Shown here piece after piece: positions 4,946 to 6,762 of a stretch of DNA of 6,762 nt. Position 1 is the first letter of the stretch. Every line of letters starts with the position of its first letter. The translations under genes were made by a program, and so were the position numbers. The notes beneath the pieces are model-generated. The model saw nothing but the letters and a program-made list of their open reading frames with translations, searched no databases and was not told where the DNA came from. This stretch comes from JANRKT01 sp033763355 (GTDB lineage Bacteria > Bacteroidota > Bacteroidia > Chitinophagales > Chitinophagaceae), in NCBI GenBank assembly GCA_033763355.1, contig JANRKT010000105.1, positions 1 through 6,762 on the forward strand, read 5' to 3'.

Positions 4946-6762
4946 ATGACCGGGTTTGCACACACCATAGCCGGAAACCTGAAGGTGAGAACACAACAGG
5001 TTGAGGCGGTACTTCAACTCCTTGAAGAAGGCGCTACTATCCCTTTTATAGCACGTTACAGAAAGGACAGGACAGGTTCGCTGGATGAAGTGGCCATTCA
5101 GCAAATACAGGATGAAGCAAAATTCCTGAAAGAGTTTACTGAGCGCAGGTCTTTTATTGAAAAGAGCATCAGTGAGCAGGGAAAGATGACAGATGAAATA
5201 AGCGCAAGGCTGCAGAAGGCCACAGCAATCGCTGAACTGGAAGATATTTATCTTCCCTTTAAACCCAAACGAAAAACAAAAGCAGGTACTGCGAAGGAAA
5301 ACGGGCTTGAACCATTGGCTTTGCTGATACTTGAACAAAAAGAAACAGATGTTGATGCAGCAGCCGCATCTTTCATCAATGAGAAAATAATGTCTGCTGA
5401 AGAAGCTTTACAGGGCGCAAGGGAAATTATTGCTGAAATGATTAATGAAGATGCACAGGTGAGGGTACGGCTCAGAAAATTATTTGAGGACAAGGCTGTT
5501 TTGCAAAGCAAGGTTATTAAAGACAAAGAAGCGGAAGGCATAAAGTTTAAGGATTATTTTGAGTACAGCGAACCCGTTTCAAAAATCCCTTCTCACCGCA
5601 TCCTTGCTGTGCTCAGGGGTTTTACGGAAGGGATGTTGAGAATATCAATTGAACCGGAAGAAGAAATTGCTGTTGAAGTAATCAGCAGGCTTTATATTAA
5701 GGCAATGAACAGTTCTGCCGCACAGGTAAAAAAAGCAATAAAAGATTCGTATAAAAGGTTGCTTCAGCCAAGCCTTGAAGCCGGACTCCGCACTGCATTA
5801 AAAACAAAAGCCGATGAAGAAGCAATAAATGTTTTCGCAGAGAACCTGCGCCAGTTATTATTGAGCAGCCCCCTTGGGAGTAAAAAAATACTTGCTGCTG
5901 ATCCGGGCTACAGAACAGGTTGTAAAATTGTTTGCCTTGATGAAAAAGGGGACCTGGTGAAAACAGATCTGATTTATATACATGAACCTGGCAGGCTGCA
6001 GGATGCAGGCAACAGAATAAGGGAACTTGTGACCACATATAAAATTGAAGCCATAGCAATTGGTGATGGTACAGCAGGAAGGGAAACAGAGCAGTTTATT
6101 AAAAGTTTGAATTTAAACCTGCCGGTATTTCTTGTTAATGAGGACGGCGCCTCAGTTTACAGTGCAAGTGGTATTGCAAGGGAAGAATTTCCTGATCATG
6201 ATGTAACAGTGAGAGGTGCTGTTAGCATCGGAAGGAGATTGATGGACCCGCTGGCTGAACTTGTAAAAATTGACCCCAAAAGTATCGGAGTAGGTCAGTA
6301 CCAGCACGACGTAAACCAGTTCCGGTTAAAAGAAAGGCTTGATCAGACTGTTGTGAGTTGTGTAAACACTGTAGGTGTAAACCTGAATACGGCAAGCAAA
6401 CATTTGCTCTCTTATGTAAGCGGCATTAATGCAGGTATTGCAGATAACATTGTGAAGTACCGTAATGAAACCGGCAAGTTTCTCAACCGGAAGCAGCTCC
6501 TTAACGTTTCCCGTTTGGGAGAGAAAGCATTTGAACAATGTGCGGGGTTTCTCCGGATAACGGATGGCAATAACCCGCTTGATAAAAGCGCAGTGCACCC
6601 GGAAGCGTATGCTGTTGTAGAACAAATGGCTAAAGATGAAGGCATATCAGTTGCCGGGTTGATTGGCAATGATACCGTTATTAATAAAATTGATGTAAAA
6701 AAATACATTTCGCCTGCCGCAGGAGAGTTGACGATTAAAGATATTTTACTTGAATTAAAGAA
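4946..6762 (+). CDS. tex: Tex, RNA-binding transcription accessory protein (C-terminus beyond window)
   Basis: Cytoplasmic nucleic-acid-binding factor of the Tex/YhgF family (related to eukaryotic Spt6), implicated in transcription and RNA metabolism. The frame is open for 605 codons to the window edge. Seen in order: the N-terminal helical Tex domain with IPFIARYRKDRTG (32-44); the central helical region with EDIYLPFKPKRKTKA at about 100-114; the YqgF-homologous RNase H-like domain starting ILAADPGYRTG (D319) with IGDGTAGRETE (372-382) and VNEDGASVYSAS (from V397, E399); the highly conserved MDPLAELVKIDPKSIGVGQYQHDV (H454, D455); and helix-hairpin-helix region NTASKHLLSYVSGI...SRLGEKAFEQCAGFLRI (about 485-545). 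The usual length is about 710-780, so the missing piece is mainly the C-terminal S1 RNA-binding domain. ATG at 4946 is preferred because the family start (MTxxAxxIAxxL) follows; the ATG at 4941 meets a TGA two codons later. No frameshift was seen. It follows the nuclease gene by 98 nt. Confidence 0.97.
   Translation, partial: MTGFAHTIAGNLKVRTQQVEAVLQLLEEGATIPFIARYRKDRTGSLDEVAIQQIQDEAKFLKEFTERRSFIEKSISEQGKMTDEISARLQKATAIAELEDIYLPFKPKRKTKAGTAKENGLEPLALLILEQKETDVDAAAASFINEKIMSAEEALQGAREIIAEMINEDAQVRVRLRKLFEDKAVLQSKVIKDKEAEGIKFKDYFEYSEPVSKIPSHRILAVLRGFTEGMLRISIEPEEEIAVEVISRLYIKAMNSSAAQVKKAIKDSYKRLLQPSLEAGLRTALKTKADEEAINVFAENLRQLLLSSPLGSKKILAADPGYRTGCKIVCLDEKGDLVKTDLIYIHEPGRLQDAGNRIRELVTTYKIEAIAIGDGTAGRETEQFIKSLNLNLPVFLVNEDGASVYSASGIAREEFPDHDVTVRGAVSIGRRLMDPLAELVKIDPKSIGVGQYQHDVNQFRLKERLDQTVVSCVNTVGVNLNTASKHLLSYVSGINAGIADNIVKYRNETGKFLNRKQLLNVSRLGEKAFEQCAGFLRITDGNNPLDKSAVHPEAYAVVEQMAKDEGISVAGLIGNDTVINKIDVKKYISPAAGELTIKDILLELK

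Noticed and set aside
6140..6190. SASG in Tex where several homologues have SASE
   Set aside because: The position appears variable between Tex proteins and all flanking motifs are intact, so it is not evidence of damage.

Overview
The window looks like chromosomal DNA from a member of the Bacteroidota, probably near the Chitinophagaceae. Three things support this: moderate A+T richness; starts without clear Shine-Dalgarno sequences but with TAnnTTTG-type -7 boxes (the Bacteroidota primary-sigma signature) in front of several genes; and protein sequences that read like Bacteroidota versions of housekeeping enzymes. The taxonomic call is inference; no rRNA or other marker is present.

The left part (1-2697) is transcribed on the minus strand. 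It holds the N-terminal two thirds of valyl-tRNA synthetase (valS, cut by the left edge), an unrecognised 87-residue ORF with a signal-peptide-like start (2030-2293), and a 34-residue single-pass membrane protein (2593-2697). The 34-residue gene is preceded at long distance by the best promoter in the window (TTG-N19-TAATTTTG, 2840-2869), which implies a leader of roughly 135-140 nt. The stretch 2294-2592 has no convincing gene but carries a cluster of inverted CCTGTT/AACAGG repeats.

The right part (3016-6762) is transcribed on the plus strand. It holds a 142-residue protein resembling the eRF1 domain-3-like 'translational machinery protein' family, then (35 nt later) a 455-residue DEDDh exonuclease fused to a UvrC/Cho-type GIY-YIG nuclease with a Cys-rich module, then (98 nt later) tex, an RNA-binding transcription accessory protein cut by the right edge just before its S1 domain. 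The 2698-3015 gap is a divergent promoter region.

Functionally this is a translation/nucleic-acid maintenance neighbourhood: tRNA charging, a possible ribosome- or tRNA-associated factor, a nucleotide-excision-like nuclease and a transcription/RNA factor. I see no mobile element, CRISPR array, tRNA or rRNA. No wholly new system is evident. The items most worth a second look are the tiny membrane protein with its long leader, the divergent eRF1-like protein, and the exonuclease/GIY-YIG fusion with its putative Fe-S ligands.
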